NCBI GenBank assembly: GCA_018268595.1
Contig: JAFDWH010000026.1
Span: 278,744-342,743 of the forward strand
Direction of reading: 5' to 3'
Origin: Actinomycetota bacterium
Lineage (GTDB): Bacteria; Actinomycetota; Thermoleophilia; Solirubrobacterales; Solirubrobacteraceae
Length of the DNA stretch: 64,000 nucleotides
In this document: piece after piece, positions 24,965 to 34,890 of the stretch
How positions within the stretch are numbered: position 1 is the first letter of the stretch
Layout of the letters: each line of letters starts with the position of its first letter
Translations under genes and position numbers: made by a program
The notes under the pieces: model-generated
Seen by the model: only the letters and a program-made list of their open reading frames with translations
What the model was told of the DNA's origin: nothing
Database searches by the model: none

Positions 24965-25777
24965 TCAGCGGCCCTGGAACGACGCGGGGCGCTTCTGCAG
25001 GAAGGCTGTCACACCCTCGAGGAAGTCGTCGGTCCGTGCCTGCTCCTGCTGGATCGACGCCTCGAGCGCGAGCTGCTCCTGCAGCGTGCGGTAGGCCCAG
25101 GCGTTGAGCTGGCGCTTCGCGCCGGCGTACGCGCGCGTCGGCCCGGTCGCGAGCCGCTGCACGAGCGCGTCGGCGGCGGCCGCCAGTTCGTCGTCCGGGT
25201 GGACCGCGTTGACGAGGCCCCACGCGAGCGCCTGCGGGCCGTAGACGCGCTCGCCGAGCAACGCCATCTCGAGCGCGCGCGTGAGACCGACGCGCGCCGG
25301 GATGAAGGCCGAGGAGCCGCCGTCGGGGACGAGCCCGATGTTCACGAACGCGAGCAGGAAGTAGCCCGACTCGGCGGCCAGCACGACGTCGCAGGCGAGC
25401 GCCAGCGAGCAGCCGACGCCGACGGCGCCGCCGTTGACGGCCGCGACGACCGGCTTCGGCAGCTCGCGGAGCGTCGTGATGACCGGGTGGTAGCGCTGGT
25501 GCAGCGCCGTCTCGAGGTCCGGCTTGCCGTCGGCTCCGACGTCGAAGCCGGCGGACAGGTCGGCCCCGGAGCAGAAGCCGCGGCCGGCGCCGGTCAGCAG
25601 CACCGCGCGCAGCTCGTCGTCCGCGGCGACGCGGGCGAGCGCGGCCTGCAGGTCGCGCGTGAGCGTGTCCTCCCATGCGTTCATCTTGTCCGGGCGGTTC
25701 AACTCGATCCGCGCGGCGCCCCCGGCGCGCTGCAGGGTGACCGTCTCGTAGGCGTGCAGCAGCTCGTAGTCGCTCAT
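24965..25777 (-). CDS. enoyl-CoA hydratase/isomerase family protein
   Basis: A 270-residue crotonase-fold protein. The oxyanion-hole motifs are GAGRGFCSGADLSAG (near residue 66) and NGGAVGVGCSLALACD (near 115), and the region PDGGSSAFIPARVG holds only one acidic residue where hydratases usually have a catalytic glutamate, so isomerase or another crotonase activity is possible. ATG 25777 follows TAGCAT (25785-25790) by 7 bases. It diverges from the PAP2 gene. The physiological acyl-CoA is unknown. Confidence 0.88.
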   Translation of the reverse strand: MSDYELLHAYETVTLQRAGGAARIELNRPDKMNAWEDTLTRDLQAALARVAADDELRAVLLTGAGRGFCSGADLSAGFDVGADGKPDLETALHQRYHPVITTLRELPKPVVAAVNGGAVGVGCSLALACDVVLAAESGYFLLAFVNIGLVPDGGSSAFIPARVGLTRALEMALLGERVYGPQALAWGLVNAVHPDDELAAAADALVQRLATGPTRAYAGAKRQLNAWAYRTLQEQLALEASIQQEQARTDDFLEGVTAFLQKRPASFQGR

Positions 25778-25837
25778 GCGGCGGATGCTATGGCGCGAAG
25801 CCGTGCCATGAGACAGCCCTCATATACTGCCCGCGCT

Positions 25838-26769
25838 TTGCGCAAGTCCAAGGCCATCCGAGCCGCCGCGTGGACGGTCGTCGCCGCGGGGGTCGCCGCG
25901 CCGCTCGTGCGCCGCCGGACGCGCCTCCCGAAGCCGGTCGTGCTCGCGACCGCGGCCGCCGCCCCGGTCGCGGTGTGCGTCGCGCTCCCGCGCACGCGCG
26001 CGCGGGACGTCGCGACCTGCGCGCTCCAGATGTGGGCCTACCTGGCCGCGTACGAGATGCCGCACGACGACCCGGAGGCGCTCGCGCGGCGGGTGCGGAT
26101 CGACTACCCGGTGCGGATCGACCGCGCGCTGGGGCTCGGCGTGCCGCCGACGCTGCGGCTGCAGCGGCTGCTGTCCGCGCCCGGCGAGACGCGTCGCGTC
26201 GAGAAGGTGCTCGTGTGGACGCACTGGCTGTGGTTCGCGGTCCCGCATGGGACCACCGCGTACGTCCTGCTGCGCAGACGCGAGCGCTTCGGCCATGCGG
26301 CCGCGACCACCTACGCGGTCTTCGACCTCGGCGCGGTCGTGTACCACCTGCTGCCGACCGCGCCGCCGTGGTACGCGGCCGAGAGAGGGCGCCTCGGCGA
26401 CCGCCGCACCCCGCCCGTGCGGCGCATGATGGTCGAGTACGGCGAGCAGTTCTGGAAGCACCGCTGGGGGCCGCTCTACTCTCTGCTGGGAGGCAATCCC
26501 CTCGCCGCCATGCCGTCCCTCCACTTCGCCACGTCCGTCAACGCCGCGCACCTGCTGGCCGAGTCCGGTCCGGTGCAGGGCGCGATCGGCTGGACGTACG
26601 CGCTGACGCTCGGGCTCGCGCTCGTGTACCTGGGAGAGCACTACGTCGCCGACCTGCTCGCCGGGCTCGCGCTGACGGAGGGGGTGCGCGCGCTGGCGCC
26701 GGTCGTCGGTCCGGCGCTCGAGCGCGCGGCCGGCGTCGTGCAGGCGATCGAGGTCAAGGCACACGCCTG

Positions 26770-26770
<1 letters not shown>
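25838..26770 (+). CDS. PAP2/inositolphosphotransferase-like membrane phosphatase
   Basis: A membrane protein of about 310 residues of the PAP2 superfamily (IPC-synthase-like branch). The catalytic motifs are MPSLHFATS near residue 225 and GEHYVADLLAG near 270, supplying the two histidines and the aspartate of the phosphatase site. Several helices surround them. TTG 25838 is chosen because a near-perfect -10, TATACT (25823-25828), lies 9 bases before it; ATG 25808 or 25790 in the same frame are alternatives. It probably acts on a phospholipid or prenyl phosphate. The stop overlaps the next start (TGATG). Confidence 0.78.
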
Positions 26771-27918
<1,148 letters not shown>

Positions 27919-27979
27919 GGGCGGGCGCCCGGCGGGGTGCTATACTTTGTGAAGTATTGGACACGAACGGAGCGCGGGA

Positions 27980-28957
27980 ATGGCTGACGTCGAGGACGTG
28001 ATCATCATCGGGAGCGGCCCGGCGGGCTACACCGCGGCGCTCTACACGGCCCGCGCCAACCTGCGGCCGCTCGTGATCGAGGGCTTCGCGTGGGGCGGCC
28101 TGCTGCAGCAGACGACCGACGTGGAGAACTTCCCCGGCTATCCGAACGGGATCATGGGGCCGGAGATGATGCAGGAGCTGCGCGACCAGGCCGAGCGCTT
28201 CGGCACGCGCTTCATCACCGACGACGCGACGAGAGTCGAGCTGAGCGACGGCGGCGTGCAGACGGTCTGGATCGGCGACGAGGCGCATCGCGCGAAGGCG
28301 GTCGTGCTGGCGACCGGCGCGCAGCACAAGAAGCTGGGGATTCCCGGCGAGGAGCTGCTGTCGGGCCGCGGGGTGTCGTACTGCGCGACCTGCGACGCCG
28401 CCTTCTTCAAGGAGCACGAGACGATCATCGTCGGCGGCGGCGACTCGGCGATGGAGGAGGCGATCTTCCTCGCGAAGTTCGCCGCGCACGTCACCGTCGT
28501 GCACCGCCGCGACGAGTTCCGCGCCTCGCCGATCATGCTCGACCGCGCCAGAGCGGTCGAGAACATCGCGTTCCTGACGCCGTTCGTGCCGGAGGAGTTC
28601 GTCGCGGGCGAGAGCGGCGCGCTGGGGAGCATGCGGGTGCGGCATGCGGAGAGCGGCGAGCTGCGCGAGCTGGCCGCGACCGGCGCGTTCGTGGCGATCG
28701 GGCACGAGCCCCAGTCGGAGCTGTTCGCCGGCCAGGTCGAGCTGGACGAGAACGGCTACGTGGTCACGCAGGGGCACTCGACGCGCACCACGCTCGCGGG
28801 CGTGTTCGCCGCCGGCGACCTCGTCGACCACACCTACCGGCAGGCGATCACCGCCGCCGGCTTGGGCTGCAAGGCCGCGCTCGACGCCGAGTGGTACCTG
28901 CGCGACACGCCGCCGGACGTGACGGCGCGGCCGGCGTCGGAGACGATCGAGGCGTAG
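27980..28957 (+). CDS. trxB: thioredoxin-disulfide reductase
   Basis: A 325-residue FAD/NADPH oxidoreductase that reduces thioredoxin. It has the FAD motif GSGPAG (11-16), the redox pair Cys135-Ala-Thr-Cys138 in SYCATCDAAFF, the NADPH motif GGGDSAMEEA near 156 and the C-terminal FAD motif GVFAAGDLVD. ATG 27980 has GGAG upstream, and a TATACT hexamer lies at about 27942-27947, so this gene has a normal leader of roughly 30 bases. No thioredoxin gene follows in this window. Confidence 0.96.
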   Translation: MADVEDVIIIGSGPAGYTAALYTARANLRPLVIEGFAWGGLLQQTTDVENFPGYPNGIMGPEMMQELRDQAERFGTRFITDDATRVELSDGGVQTVWIGDEAHRAKAVVLATGAQHKKLGIPGEELLSGRGVSYCATCDAAFFKEHETIIVGGGDSAMEEAIFLAKFAAHVTVVHRRDEFRASPIMLDRARAVENIAFLTPFVPEEFVAGESGALGSMRVRHAESGELRELAATGAFVAIGHEPQSELFAGQVELDENGYVVTQGHSTRTTLAGVFAAGDLVDHTYRQAITAAGLGCKAALDAEWYLRDTPPDVTARPASETIEA

Positions 28958-28970
28958 CGGGGGGCGGCGC

Positions 28971-29579
28971 TCAGCCACCCGCGCCCAGCAGCTCCGCCGC
29001 GCCGGCGGCCATCAGCGCGCCGGCGAGCGCGCCCAGCAGGAAGTCGCGCAGCTCGGTGCGCGCGAGGTCGCGGTGCTCGAGCCAGTCGAGGATCGCGCCG
29101 TCCATCTGCCACAGCCATGAGCGCACCGCCGTGCGCACCCGCGGCGGCGGGTTCGGGCCGGCGCCGATGCCGTCGAGGATGCGCGCCGAGGTGCGGTCGC
29201 GCACCTCGTCGACGAGCGCTCTCACCTCGGGCACGCTGCCGACGCTCTCCAGCAGCTTGCGGTAGGCCGTCTCGTGCGCCTCGATCCAGGCAAGGAAGGC
29301 GTCGACGCTCTGGGCGAGCGCCGCGGGCGGCGCCAGCTCGGCGGGCGGCTCGGTCGCGGCCGTCAGCTCCTCGGTGGCCTGCTGGAGCGTCGCGACGAAC
29401 AGCTCCTGCTTGCTCGGGAAGTAGTGGTAGAGCAGCGCCTTCGAGATGCCGGCCTCGCGCGCGATGCGGGCCATCGACAGCTCTGCGAAGGCATGCGTTG
29501 CGAACAGCTCCGCCGCGAGCTCGAGCAGTTGCCGGCGCCGCTCGTGGACGTGCAGGCGTCTGTAGGCGGGCTCGCTCAC
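28971..29579 (-). CDS. TetR-family transcriptional regulator (copy 1)
   Basis: A 202-residue regulator. The N-terminal HTH reads ELSMARIAREAGISKALLYHYF, followed by a helical ligand domain. GTG 29579 is chosen because TACACT (29587-29592) lies 7 bases before it. It is a paralog of the TetR at 31828-32478: the C-terminal segment with DWLEHRDLARTELRDFL aligns with DWLDHRDLTAEQLRELL there. It diverges from the DUF2339 gene, and the 96-base gap contains a repeated operator-like sequence. The ligand is unknown. Confidence 0.88.
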   Translation of the reverse strand: MSEPAYRRLHVHERRRQLLELAAELFATHAFAELSMARIAREAGISKALLYHYFPSKQELFVATLQQATEELTAATEPPAELAPPAALAQSVDAFLAWIEAHETAYRKLLESVGSVPEVRALVDEVRDRTSARILDGIGAGPNPPPRVRTAVRSWLWQMDGAILDWLEHRDLARTELRDFLLGALAGALMAAGAAELLGAGG

Positions 29580-29604
29580 GTGGGGGAGTGTAACCAAGCT
29601 GTTG

Positions 29605-29656
29605 ACCGACGGTAGATAAGCCTCGTAGGATGCTTGTCAACCGATGGTCAATAAGC
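29605..29656. promoter_or_regulatory. candidate TetR operator array (two direct repeats)
   Basis: ACCGACGGTAGATAAGC (29605-29621) recurs as ACCGATGGTCAATAAGC (29640-29656), 14 of 17 bases identical, 35 bases apart. Each copy contains the near-palindrome ACCGAYGGT, and the second lies within the larger inverted repeat TTGTCAACCGATGGTCAA (29634-29651). Lying between divergent TetR and DUF2339 genes, it is a good candidate for autoregulation and control of both. No experiment supports it. Confidence 0.5.
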
Positions 29657-29675
29657 TGGACGCGAGGAGGCGGCG

Positions 29676-31841
29676 ATGGAGCGGGAGCGACTGGAGCGGC
29701 TGGAGACCCGGTACGAGGAGCTGGCGGGGCGGGTCGCGCTGCTGGAGCTGGAGCGGCCGCGGCCGGCGGCTGAGCGCGCGCTCGAGGTCGACACGGGTGG
29801 CGGCCTGTTCGCGCCGCGCGTGCGCGACGCCGTCCCGCTCGACCGCACGACGGAAAGCGCGGCGCCCCCGCTGCTGCGCACCGTCGATCCACCGGCGGCG
29901 CCTGCCGTCGAGCCGCCGACGCTGCGCGAGCGGCTCGGCGTCGCCGACGATCCGCTGGAGGATCTGCTCGGCGGGCGCGTGCTGGCATGGGTCGGCAGCC
30001 TCGCCGTCTTCCTCGGCCTCCTGTTCCTGCTCGCGATCGCGATCTCGCGCGGCTGGCTCGGCGAGGGCGCGCGCGTGGCGCTCGCCGCGCTCGCGTCGAG
30101 CGGCCTGATCGCCGGCGGCGCATGGCTGCACGAGCGCACCGCGCGCGTCGACGCAGCTCGGGCGGCAGCCGCCGCCGGGATCGCCGGGCTGTTCGCGACG
30201 GCGACCGTCGCGACGCGGCTCTACGCGCTCGTCCCGGAGCCGGTCGGGCTCGCGATGGCACTGCTGATCGGGGCTTGCGCGACGATGCTCGCGCTGCGCT
30301 GGGACTCGCGCGGGCTCGCGGCGCTCGGGATCCTCGGCGCGGTCGCCGCGCCGTTGCTCGTCGGCGCCGGGCACGCCGCCGGCACGCTCGCGCTGCTGTT
30401 CGTCGCGCTGGCGTCGGCGACCGGCGTGCTGCTGTGGCGCCGCTGGGACTGGCTCGCGCTCGCGGCCTTCGCGCTCGCGGCGCCGCAGTGGATCCCGTCC
30501 CTGTTCGACGGCGCCTCGACGGCCGGCGCGGCGGTCGCGCTGGTGGCGTTCGGCGGGCTGGCCGTCGCGATGGCGGTCGGCTACGACGTGCGCGTCGGCG
30601 CGGGCGCGCTGCGCTCCCAGCCGGCCTTGCTGCTGACCGCGAACGCGCTCACGCTCGCGGTCGCCGGCTGGTGCGCGTTCGACGGGCTCGGCGACGCGGC
30701 GGCGGGGGAGATCTCGCTGGCGGCGCTCGCCGCCGCGCACGTCGCCGTCGGCCTCGTCGGTCCGCGGCTCGCGCGCGTCTCCGAGCAGTTGAAGCTGCTC
30801 GCGCTGTCGATCGGGATCGTGCTCGCGGACGTCGCGTTCGCGCTCGTGCTGCACGGCTGGGTGCTGGCGCTCGGCTGGGCGGCGACCGGCGTGGCGTTCG
30901 CGGCGCTGCAGCGGCGTGCGGGCGTGAGCGGGCGCGACGGCGCGTTCGTGCAGGGCGGGCTCGGCGGCCATCTGGCGCTCGCGCTCGTGCAGACCTTGCT
31001 CGTCGCCCACCCGCTGGCGGTCCTGCGCGGCGACGCGACGCTGACGGCCGCCGGCGCCGTCTCGGTCACGGCGCTCGCCGCCGGCTGCCTGGCCGCCGGC
31101 CGCCTCGCGGGGCGCGCCGAGAACACGTGGCGGATCGCGCTCGACGCGACCGGCCTCGCCGCGCTCGCGCTGCTCGCCGCGCTCACGCTCGACGGGACCG
31201 CGCTCGTGCTGGCGTGGGTGGGTGAGGGGATCGTGCTGGTGCGCATCGCGCGGCGCTTCGGGGATCGCGTCGCCGCCGGCGGGGCGCTCGGCTTCCTCGC
31301 GCTGGCGTCGTTGCACGCGCTGGCGTTCGAGGCGCCGCCGTCGTCGCTCGCGAGCGGGCTGGCGGCGCCGCTGGACGCTTTGGCCGCGGTCGGCGGGGTC
31401 GCGGCGCTGGCGCTGCTGTGCAGCGCGTGGCTGCCGGGGCTGCTGCCGGAGCCGGCGCCCGGAGCGCTGCGCGGGGGTGCCGTCGTCATGTCGCTGTACC
31501 TCGCCTCGGGGCTCGTCGTGACGCCGTTCGCCGGCGGGCAGGCGATCGAGGGCGAGCTGCTCGACGCGCAGCAGCAGGGGCAGCTCGCGTTGAGCGTCTT
31601 CTGGACGCTGACCGGGGTCGGTGCGCTCGTCGCCGGCCTGCGCGGCGACCGGCGCCCGCTGCGGCTCGCGGCGCTCGCGCTGCTGGGGATCGCCGTCGCG
31701 AAGGTCTTCCTGCTCGACCTCGCGACGCTCACCTCGGTCTATCGCGTCGGCTCGTTCGTCGCGCTCGGCCTGCTGCTGCTGGCGGGCGCGGCTCTCTGGC
31801 AGCGGCTGCGGCCGCGGGCGGCGTCCGTCAGAGGACGCTGA
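29676..31841 (+). CDS. DUF2339 multi-span membrane protein
   Basis: A 721-residue protein. The first 45 residues are a charged, coiled-coil-like segment (ERERLERLETRYEELAGRVALLELE), then a linker, then about 20 hydrophobic helices from residue 100 to the end. VGSLAVFLGLLFLLAIAISRGW and similar segments match DUF2339, an uncharacterised family of large inner-membrane proteins. ATG 29676 has a perfect AGGAGG (29665-29670). It is flanked by two paralogous TetR genes and overlaps the end of the second by 14 bases. No function can be given. Confidence 0.8.
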   Translation: MERERLERLETRYEELAGRVALLELERPRPAAERALEVDTGGGLFAPRVRDAVPLDRTTESAAPPLLRTVDPPAAPAVEPPTLRERLGVADDPLEDLLGGRVLAWVGSLAVFLGLLFLLAIAISRGWLGEGARVALAALASSGLIAGGAWLHERTARVDAARAAAAAGIAGLFATATVATRLYALVPEPVGLAMALLIGACATMLALRWDSRGLAALGILGAVAAPLLVGAGHAAGTLALLFVALASATGVLLWRRWDWLALAAFALAAPQWIPSLFDGASTAGAAVALVAFGGLAVAMAVGYDVRVGAGALRSQPALLLTANALTLAVAGWCAFDGLGDAAAGEISLAALAAAHVAVGLVGPRLARVSEQLKLLALSIGIVLADVAFALVLHGWVLALGWAATGVAFAALQRRAGVSGRDGAFVQGGLGGHLALALVQTLLVAHPLAVLRGDATLTAAGAVSVTALAAGCLAAGRLAGRAENTWRIALDATGLAALALLAALTLDGTALVLAWVGEGIVLVRIARRFGDRVAAGGALGFLALASLHALAFEAPPSSLASGLAAPLDALAAVGGVAALALLCSAWLPGLLPEPAPGALRGGAVVMSLYLASGLVVTPFAGGQAIEGELLDAQQQGQLALSVFWTLTGVGALVAGLRGDRRPLRLAALALLGIAVAKVFLLDLATLTSVYRVGSFVALGLLLLAGAALWQRLRPRAASVRGR

Positions 31842-32478
31842 AGTCGATCTCGAGCGTGGGGTCGACGGCGAGCGCGGCTTGGAGCGAGCCGGCGAGCGCG
31901 GCGACGAGCAGCTCGCGCAGCTGCTCGGCCGTCAGGTCGCGGTGGTCGAGCCAATCGAGGCTGACGCCCTCGATGAAGGACAGCCAGCCGACCAGCGCGG
32001 TGCGCAGGGTGGGAGAGGGCTCCGGCTGGTGCGCGACGCCGTCGGCGATCAGGCGCAGGAACTCGGCACGGTCGCGGTCGCGGATCGCGCGCACCTCGGG
32101 GTCCGAGCCGAGGCCGGCGAGGTAGAGCGCGCGGAAGCGGTCGGAGGCCTCGGCGACGAACGCGAGGTAGGCGTCGAGCGTGCGGCGCAGGCGCTCGCGC
32201 GGGGGCAGCGCGGGGTCCGGCTGGGCGAGCGCGAGCAGCTCGTCGGCCTCGGCGCGGATCGTCGCCAGGTAGAAGCCGCGCTTGCTTCTGAAGTAGTAGT
32301 AGAGCAGCCCCTTCGCGACACCGGCGGCGGCGGCGACGTCGTCGATCGACAGCTCGTCGTAGGCGTGCTTGGCGAACAGCTGGCGGCCGATCGCGAGCAG
32401 CTCCGCGCGGCGGTCGGCGGCTGGAGCCGGGAGTGTGTCTTGACTTCCGTTCAAGGCGCTGTCTATCGTAGCCCGCAT
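31828..32478 (-). CDS. TetR-family transcriptional regulator (copy 2)
   Basis: A 216-residue regulator with HTH ELSIDDVAAAAGVAKGLLYYYF and a helical C-terminal domain resembling the TetR at 28971-29579. ATG 32478 overlaps the ATG of the divergent R2lox gene: both start codons lie in the same CATG. Two TTGA...TCAA palindromes flank that point, so the protein probably represses itself and the oxidase gene. A near copy of one palindrome also lies at the monooxygenase promoter (50275-50290). The ligand is unknown, perhaps a lipid or hydrophobic substrate. Confidence 0.88.
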   Translation of the reverse strand: MRATIDSALNGSQDTLPAPAADRRAELLAIGRQLFAKHAYDELSIDDVAAAAGVAKGLLYYYFRSKRGFYLATIRAEADELLALAQPDPALPPRERLRRTLDAYLAFVAEASDRFRALYLAGLGSDPEVRAIRDRDRAEFLRLIADGVAHQPEPSPTLRTALVGWLSFIEGVSLDWLDHRDLTAEQLRELLVAALAGSLQAALAVDPTLEIDFSVL

Positions 32479-32497
32479 GAGCTTGAACGATGTTCAA
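32439..32497. promoter_or_regulatory. divergent promoter with two TTGA/TCAA palindromes
   Basis: Palindrome 1, CTTGACTTCCGTTCAAG (32439-32455), contains a -35-like TTGACT (32440-32445). TATCGT (32464-32469) follows after 18 bases and ends 7 bases before ATG 32477, giving a consensus-like leaderless promoter for the R2lox gene. Palindrome 2, TTGAACGATGTTCAA (32483-32497), is centred 43 bases from the first, close to four helical turns, so two TetR dimers could sit on one face of the DNA. Binding would block the -35 element. Confidence 0.6.
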
Positions 32498-33766
32498 ACC
32501 GCGTCCGGTTCGCGGGCCGCCGACCTGATCTCCTACGAGGACCTGTACGCCCGCTGGGAGCAGGGCAACTGGAGCGCGATGGAGCTCGACTTCAGCGAGG
32601 ACGCGCGCCAGTGGCGCGAGGAGCTGACCGACTTCGAGCGCAAGGCTGCGCTGTGGAACTACGCGCTGTTCTTCTGGGGTGAGGACGCCGTCGCCGACAA
32701 CCTCTCGCCGTACATCGACGCCGCGCCGCTGGAGGAGCAGAAGTACTTCCTCACGACGCAGCAGGTCGACGAGGCGCGCCATGCGGTCTTCTTCAAGCGC
32801 TTCATGCACGAGGTGTGCGGGCTCGGCAACGGGTCCTCGGCCAGCGGGTTGCGCGCGATCGAGCCCGAGCTGACGTGGGGCTTCCGCAAGGTCTTCGGCC
32901 GGCTCGACACGATGGCCGACGAGCTGCGACGCGACCGCTCGCCGGCAAAGCTGTCCGCCGCGGTGACGCTTTATCACATGGTGATCGAGGCGACGCTCGC
33001 GCAGCCGGGCCAGCACTTCATCACCGCCTACCTGGAGGAGCGCGACATCCTGCCGGCGTTCCGCGAGGGGATGAACCAGATCGCGCGCGACGAGCAGCGC
33101 CACATCGCCTTCGGCGTGAAGCTGCTCGCGGACGTGGCGAGCGGTGACCCGCGCTGCCGGCGGGCGGTCGCGGACCTCTTGCGCGAGGTGACGCCGTGGG
33201 GCGTCGCCGTCCTGCAGCCGCCCGGCTGGGATCGGCGGTACACGGAGGTGTTCGGCTTCACGCTGGAGGACATCGGCGAGGAGGGCATCACCTCGCTGCA
33301 GACGAAGCTGCGGTCTGCGGGGATGCCGCTGGACGAGCTGCCCGGCCCGCCGGTCGTCCCACCGGACGAGACGCCGCGCGAGCTGGCGCAGCGCGGGCCG
33401 CTGCTCGTGCAGGCCGGCCTGCTCGGCGAGAGACAGCTCGCGCCGCCGAAGGACGCGGCGACGGTCGAGCTGGTGATGGACGCGGTGCGGCGCGGGATAC
33501 CGATCGCTGGCAGCCCGCCCCTGACGGTCCAGTTCGCGTTCACCGACGTCGAGCCGTGGGTGCTGCGCCTGAACGGTGCGCCGAGCGTCGAGCGCGGGCG
33601 CGAGGCGAAGCCCGACGTGACGCTGCGGGTGAGCTGGGACGACTGGCTGGACGTCGCCGGCGGCCGCGTCAACCCCGGCCACGCGATCATGCGCGGCCGG
33701 ATGCGCCCGAGCGCGCGGCTGTCGGCGCTGAAGCTGCTGCCGGTGGCGCTGGGTGGGCGGCGCTAA
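32477..33766 (+). CDS. R2-like ligand-binding oxidase fused to an SCP2 sterol-carrier domain
   Basis: A 429-residue protein. Residues about 15-290 are a ferritin-like R2 fold with the metal ligands Glu69, Glu99, His102 (DEARH), Glu171, Glu206 and His209 (DEQRH). Val72 and Tyr166 sit at Glu69+3 and Glu171-5, the same spacing as the Val-Tyr pair that cross-links in R2lox proteins of mixed Mn/Fe type. This argues for R2lox rather than a ribonucleotide reductase subunit. Residues about 335-429 form an SCP2-like lipid-binding domain (PDVTLRVSWDDWLDV, NPGHAIMRGRMRPSA). It probably oxidises a hydrophobic ligand held or delivered by SCP2; the substrate is unknown. Confidence 0.85.
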   Translation: MSLNDVQTASGSRAADLISYEDLYARWEQGNWSAMELDFSEDARQWREELTDFERKAALWNYALFFWGEDAVADNLSPYIDAAPLEEQKYFLTTQQVDEARHAVFFKRFMHEVCGLGNGSSASGLRAIEPELTWGFRKVFGRLDTMADELRRDRSPAKLSAAVTLYHMVIEATLAQPGQHFITAYLEERDILPAFREGMNQIARDEQRHIAFGVKLLADVASGDPRCRRAVADLLREVTPWGVAVLQPPGWDRRYTEVFGFTLEDIGEEGITSLQTKLRSAGMPLDELPGPPVVPPDETPRELAQRGPLLVQAGLLGERQLAPPKDAATVELVMDAVRRGIPIAGSPPLTVQFAFTDVEPWVLRLNGAPSVERGREAKPDVTLRVSWDDWLDVAGGRVNPGHAIMRGRMRPSARLSALKLLPVALGGRR

Positions 33767-34890
33767 GGCGTCGGCCTCGCGGGCGCCGGCAGCGGTTTCG
33801 GCGCACGCGGGCGCAGCGCGCGCAGGAGCCGGCGCATCCCGGCGGGTGTGGCGTAACCGGCAGAGCGTCGGCGCTCGGCGCCCAGGCCGACCACGACGAT
33901 GACGCCAGGCAGGCGCATGATCGCGAACGTGTCTTCGGCTCTCACGCGGCAGTTGTGACCCTGCCGGAACCAGATCGTGGCGTGCCCTGACTGGAGCGCC
34001 ACGCCCTCTCGGTGCGTGCAGGGGTCGTGCGCAAGTCTTCGCAGCTCGCGGCTGAAGATCGGCAGGCGCAGGAGGCTCGGCCGCGTCACCATGATCGCGA
34101 TCTTGTCGTCGCGGCCGTACGTCATGAACACGGCTTCGATGCCGCGAAGTCTGAACGACAGGCTGAAATGCAGCGAGAGCTCCGGCCGCCCGCCTCGCGC
34201 GGCGAGGTCGCGGCCGAGCCAGTAGATCGGCAGGTGAATCTTGGGGTTGTCCAAACCCACCTCGGCGTCGTCGTTGTCGTCCGGGCCCAGCGGCGTGGGC
34301 GACGCGATCCGTGTCTGCTGGACGGCCGCCAGGCGCAGCGCCGCCTGCGTACTGACGTCGGCGCTCCGCTGGCTGACCGTCCGGACAGCCGCGAGCACGT
34401 TCCCTGAGCGCCACAGCACGGTCGTGTGCCACAACGAGCGTCTTCCAGCGCGCTGCACTCCGCCCTGCAGCAGGACCGCCTCGTCGCCGATCGTGGGTGC
34501 GGGCTCGACTACGTGCGCCGCCTCCTCCGACAAGAACCTGACGATGGCGCGCGGCCGCTTCAGCGCCGCCTCCGGTCCGTCGGTGCTGTCGAACACGAAG
34601 ACGTAGCTCGTGACGTCCAGCGGACTGGGCGGCGTGCCGGGCGCCTTCCACATCCGCGAGAAGTCGATGCTGCAGCCGACGTGGTGCAGGGCACCGATCC
34701 GTCGCAGGAAGCGGCTCGGGCCAGCGTCGCGAAAGTTCATCGGGCTACATGGTCTGTCATCGACCATGTAGCCCGGACCCAAGTCCCTGAGGCGCAGCGC
34801 GAGGTCCTTCGGAACGACGGCACCCGCGGACGCGCTGATCGCCGCGAGGAGCGAGGCGACGGTTGCGAGCAGAACGAGGGCGCGGCGCAT
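33763..34890 (-). CDS. exported protein of unknown function
   Basis: A 375-residue protein with a Sec signal peptide (MRRALVLLATVASLLAAISASAG) and a mature domain containing several cysteines (CSPMNF, HHVGCSIDF, HDPCTH, HNCRV). The C-terminus is proline-rich. No family is recognised. ATG 34890 overlaps the alcohol dehydrogenase stop (TGATG), making it the last gene of a tightly packed catabolic operon, while its 3' end overlaps the convergent R2lox gene by 4 bases. AGA arginine codons are frequent. Confidence 0.7.
   Translation of the reverse strand: MRRALVLLATVASLLAAISASAGAVVPKDLALRLRDLGPGYMVDDRPCSPMNFRDAGPSRFLRRIGALHHVGCSIDFSRMWKAPGTPPSPLDVTSYVFVFDSTDGPEAALKRPRAIVRFLSEEAAHVVEPAPTIGDEAVLLQGGVQRAGRRSLWHTTVLWRSGNVLAAVRTVSQRSADVSTQAALRLAAVQQTRIASPTPLGPDDNDDAEVGLDNPKIHLPIYWLGRDLAARGGRPELSLHFSLSFRLRGIEAVFMTYGRDDKIAIMVTRPSLLRLPIFSRELRRLAHDPCTHREGVALQSGHATIWFRQGHNCRVRAEDTFAIMRLPGVIVVVGLGAERRRSAGYATPAGMRRLLRALRPRAPKPLPAPARPTP

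Noticed and set aside
32477..33490. Reading the R2-like domain as class I ribonucleotide reductase small subunit
   Set aside because: The Val-Tyr pair at R2lox spacing, the fused SCP2 domain and the absence of an adjacent large subunit all argue against ribonucleotide reduction.
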